Of a stretch of DNA of 64,000 bases, positions 60,451 to 64,000 are shown one piece after another (within the stretch, counting starts at the first letter, position 1; each line of letters starts with the position of its first letter). The notes beneath the pieces were generated by a model. The model had not been told where the DNA came from, did no database searches, and saw only the letters and a list, made by a program, of their open reading frames with translations. This DNA is from Hemicentrotus pulcherrimus (taxonomy: Eukaryota; Echinodermata; Echinoidea; Camarodonta; Strongylocentrotidae): assembly GCA_003118195.1 (NCBI GenBank), contig BEXV01000310.1, positions 139,648 to 203,647 on the forward strand, given 5' to 3'. Both the position numbers and the translations under genes were made by a program.

Positions 60451-63378
60451 GGTTTTGACCCATTTTTTTTTTCTCTCAAGAGGGAGTTTGTAATGTCTCC
60501 CAAATTGGATTTCTCTTTCAATTACACCCACGCCACGGCCGTTAACAAACTTATCTCTTGATGCGGAGCAGAATTTTAATTTTACAGAAAGGAGAACAAA
60601 GGGAATGTTTAATCAAATCTGTCTAAATCTGTCTTGCAATAGAAAACTGCTCATAAAAATAAAATAATTTTCAATCGTGATTATCCTTTGTAATATATGT
60701 AAAGATATTCATGTCACCCATCATCTGTTTAGAGCCAAAAGGTCATTCTATCACTTTACACACAGAGATAAGGCCCTTCTGCCTCAAAATGGAAAAAAAA
60801 AAACATCCAATTTTACTTCAGTTCTGACAAATTCATTAATCTCATCATCATCAAGAAACATGATAACTTATATTGTTTCACTGAGAGATGGATTAAATGA
60901 ACATTGAACACCAGGATTATTCAAGAGTATATTTAAAATGGAAAAGACCTCCCCCATGGGGTTCTTCTGTCAGAATATGATGAACTTGGCAAGTAACAGA
61001 GCAGAACACATCAGCACTCGAGCGGGTTTCGGAGGGGAGGAAGGGGGTATGTTCTCCAACAAAATTAAATTGAAAGGGATAGCCTGGCTTCAAGACAAGA
61101 TAGATAATGACAGGCGAGATTCAGATTGCTCATTTCACTCTTAGTAAGTGAGACCTAGTACAACCATGTTTGGAATAAACACACTATTATCATACACTCC
61201 AAATGTATCTACTACAGGAAAGAGAGGTGAGGTTAGTATATATTCCAGACTAAGTTCATTGTTTCTAGAGAGTGGAAGACTTTATTTCTGCCTGAAAGTC
61301 AGACTATTGATGGAGGAGAAGAGCATGAAGATACATAACTGTACTGCAGGAAATTAAACCAAGGAAAAATAATATGAATAATAGTATGAAAGATTATAAG
61401 CATGAAAGAAGGCACATTATGAAAGCCCTAACAGACAGGAGGTCATTTTTTGTATAAATGTAAAATAAAGCAGATGAGACAGCAAAAAAATGATGAGCGA
61501 AAAATCGCAGCAAATCCAAAGACGCACTGGAATTCCTTCATCACTGCCTGGCTGACTCATGACAAAAAGAGAACTACTAACAAAATGTTATCACTTTGCT
61601 TTGGCCATGACATGACAAGTCTCCTGGCAATAAAGAGCAATAATATTTGAATAGATACCCTTTCATTGGAGCTATTTAACTACCAATTATAAAACTTTCA
61701 TGTAGTGATTCTTTAGTCAACATGGCCTGTTTGCAGTTACACCCAGTTCGGGTATGAAGGGCTGTCAGGCGGCTTGCTCACTCGCTCGGAGAGGGCAAAA
61801 CTATTTTTAGCGTTGTGGACATTCTCACGATGGATGATGAGAGTTACGGTTTATTTAGACTGCACACGTGAGTAGTCGGCGGGGAGGTCATGTGGTATGG
61901 GAAAGGCACGTGAAGGTTAAAGGTTCTAATTGCGATGTTGTGAGTCATGTAACCTGCGGGCTAAAACATGCTAACATGCACATACATTTTAAGCAGTACT
62001 GCCCAAAAAGTGCACTCCTTCCATCCGTTTTAAGAGGCCTTAGAGTGATTAAATCAAAATGTGATTGCATTCTATTCAATTTTAATGTATGTTTGCATAT
62101 TTATATAAAGTGATACTAAAAACCTAATAAACAATCAAACTAAATTTTGTGATAGCTATTGAGTAATTTGACCTTCCTAGTGCATGTGGGCAGGAACAAT
62201 GCCTTTCTCACAATCATAATTGTTCAAGGTAAATATTTATAACAACAATTAGTTGAAAGCCATTGCTTTATGGTTGAAAAACAATTACCATAATGCCAAT
62301 TTTTTTAAGTCTCCAAAATAGTATGAAATTTTAATGGCTCTCCATGAATGATCACATCATAGTAATGATTAATGGGCTGAATTTGTCACACCTGTCAAAT
62401 GAGAATAAGGGGCCCATGAGGTAGCCAAACACAGCAGTGCAATCTAGCTCTTCCTTTCTTATTGTATTGACGTCAAAAACCCTCATTATTTGATCAGGAG
62501 ATCTTACGAAATAGCCCTGCAGAAAACAGTACGTCACTGTCACTGGGTACTCATCAAGAACACTGCACATACTCTATGCAAATCCGCCTACACATTCTTT
62601 CAACAATGGTATAATGTGGTTTGTATGAATGCGAGCCTCTTGGAACAGTAAATCTAATAAGAAAACCTAACAACTAACAGTATAGCAACTTAGTAAAGTG
62701 AATCATAACAAAAACATTGCAAAGTTTAGAAAAAAGACAGGTTTTCCCCCTATTTACTTTCTGTGTTGTTCTCAAAGTCGAAGTAATAAAATAATTACAA
62801 TCTTTGTACAACAGACAGCACATGTGCATGTATCAGCTCTTGGGCTGCATTTTTTTTTGGGGGGGGGAGGGGGGGTAAAAAATCTGACTTCAATAGAATT
62901 CACACTAACTTTTTGGAAGGAGGTCAGGTTTAACTTTAAAAAGTACCATTATGTATGTATGAGGCCATTTCGAAATTTCATAATTTGGGGAATTTGGACT
63001 TAGATTTTGGGCGCCTATGTGTCCCGGGCACCTCTGAGTGTCAAGGCCCTTTTATGGCAATTATTTTGTATTTTTAGGATGCTTTGTTTAGCCTTGATCA
63101 GCTGAGCTTGGACTATGCCTAATCATTGATCAAAAACTGTAAATGTCCCTGTCACAAATTCATGTTTGCTTTTGATAAATTATCCTTCCTTTATTCTTAT
63201 AAAAACAATCAATATCATTATTTATCTACAAACATCCCCTGTGAGTTTTGCAGATCTCACAGATCAATTTTTCCCCAAATTGGTCGAGTGACTTTTCCCA
63301 CACCTTTCTCTCTCCTCTCCACTGATTAAAATCAATATTTTTCATTACCTTCTCACACCCACAGTAGAAATCTTTTCT

Positions 63379-63380
<2 letters not shown>
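60451..63380. other. Upstream DNA, no gene recognised
   Basis: About 2.9 kb. Several 65-100 codon open frames without known motifs. A T/G homopolymer patch lies at 62851-62875. No exon or element called. Confidence 0.4.

Positions 63381-63412
<32 letters not shown>
63381..63412. repeat. (CT)n microsatellite
   Basis: About sixteen CT units. Confidence 0.95.
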
Positions 63413-63415
<3 letters not shown>

Positions 63416-63856
63416 TCTTTCCTCTTTCTACTCAAAGTCATCACCTAGGTAATGTAGTGTCAAATATTGCGCAAAACAAATATCTATGGTTACCCTCAAT
63501 ATTTGTACTTTTGAAATAAAAACCGACAAAGCTGAAAAAAGAGCTTCCACACATGGTTGAGTGGGAATTATGGTCGGTGTTAAACAAAGAGAGACAGATA
63601 GTTAAAGAGAGTATCAATTTCTGGTGAAGATGAAACAATAAATTGTGCCCTTCATCATTCTTTGCAAGTCTGTTTGGAAAAAAAGACCATGTCGTAGAAT
63701 AGTCCCCTGAAAAGGATTGGTCTTCAAGTGCCATGGTGTTTGACATAAGGTGAGAAAAACCTTAAAAGTTTGGACCAAACTGTCAAACTCTGTAGCCCCA
63801 TATACCCATTTCTATATGCAGTACATGTGACTTTCAGCAAGATTAAACTCTGATTG

Positions 63857-64000
63857 TTAAAGGTAAAGACCAGTCATGGTCATGCGATTGCATTGTGAAA
63901 GAAACGTTGTGGAATCGATCAGAAAAGGTTGATCATCTAGCATCTAGTATCTGCAAGGTTCTGGAATCATCAAAATGATAAGAAATTTGGCCCATTCTTC
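63857..64000 (-). mobile_element. Young TTAA-flanked MITE, cut by the window edge
   Basis: Begins TTAAAGGTAAAGACCAGT, and its visible 144 bp match, inverted, the right part of the element at 31754-32120 almost base for base apart from a 7-bp insertion (CTAGTAT) and a few substitutions. The rest lies outside the window. Confidence 0.85.

Overview
This is eukaryotic intronic and intergenic DNA, AT-rich and crowded with microsatellites, short inverted-repeat transposons and degenerate tandem arrays. It looks like draft assembly of a marine invertebrate. The repeat style and the one recognisable gene favour an invertebrate deuterostome, most likely a sea urchin or other echinoderm; that placement is inference. 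Bacterial features (operons, ribosome-binding sites, CRISPR) are absent.

The only protein-coding gene I can identify is on the minus strand and is transcribed right to left. It is the 5' part of a LAR-type (type IIa) receptor protein tyrosine phosphatase. Exon A (57054-56973) carries the start codon and a signal peptide and ends in a phase-1 donor. Exon B (8682-8398) is a 285-nt phase 1-1 exon encoding the first Ig-like domain. The junction makes an intact serine codon and gives the family's expected signal-peptide-then-Ig1 layout. The two exons are separated by a 48,290-nt intron that fills most of the window. The next exon (Ig2) lies beyond the left edge or in a gap, because I see no further LAR exon below 8398.

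Layout: 1-8397 is intron 2, with a gap, a TA-flanked MITE, a tRNA-derived SINE fragment, an old copy of a TTAA-flanked MITE, and an unexplained 160-codon ORF on the gene's strand. 8398-8682 is the Ig1 exon. 8683-56972 is intron 1. It holds (GAT)n next to the exon, many (GA)n/(CT)n tracts, TIR elements at 23.6-24.1, 31.75-32.1 and 33.8-34.1 kb, a 502-bp near-exact duplication at 45.7-46.75 kb, a 44-bp minisatellite of about 24 units at 48.0-49.05 kb, and degenerate arrays at 19.1-20.3, 42.6-42.9, 50.4-51.1 and 53.6-54.0 kb. 56973-57054 is the signal-peptide exon. 57055-64000 is upstream DNA with another degenerate array (59.7-60.45 kb), a hairpin MITE (57.3 kb) and a young TTAA-MITE cut by the window edge.

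The most unusual pattern is that several arrays with different unit sequences all carry a GTGTGAAC/GTTCACAC word once per unit. The window contains three N gaps (1023-1447, 18250-18783, 30785-30811) and two single ambiguous bases (42964, 46194). The two larger gaps and the 42964 base sit beside C or G homopolymers, and the 27-N gap follows a G-rich stretch.
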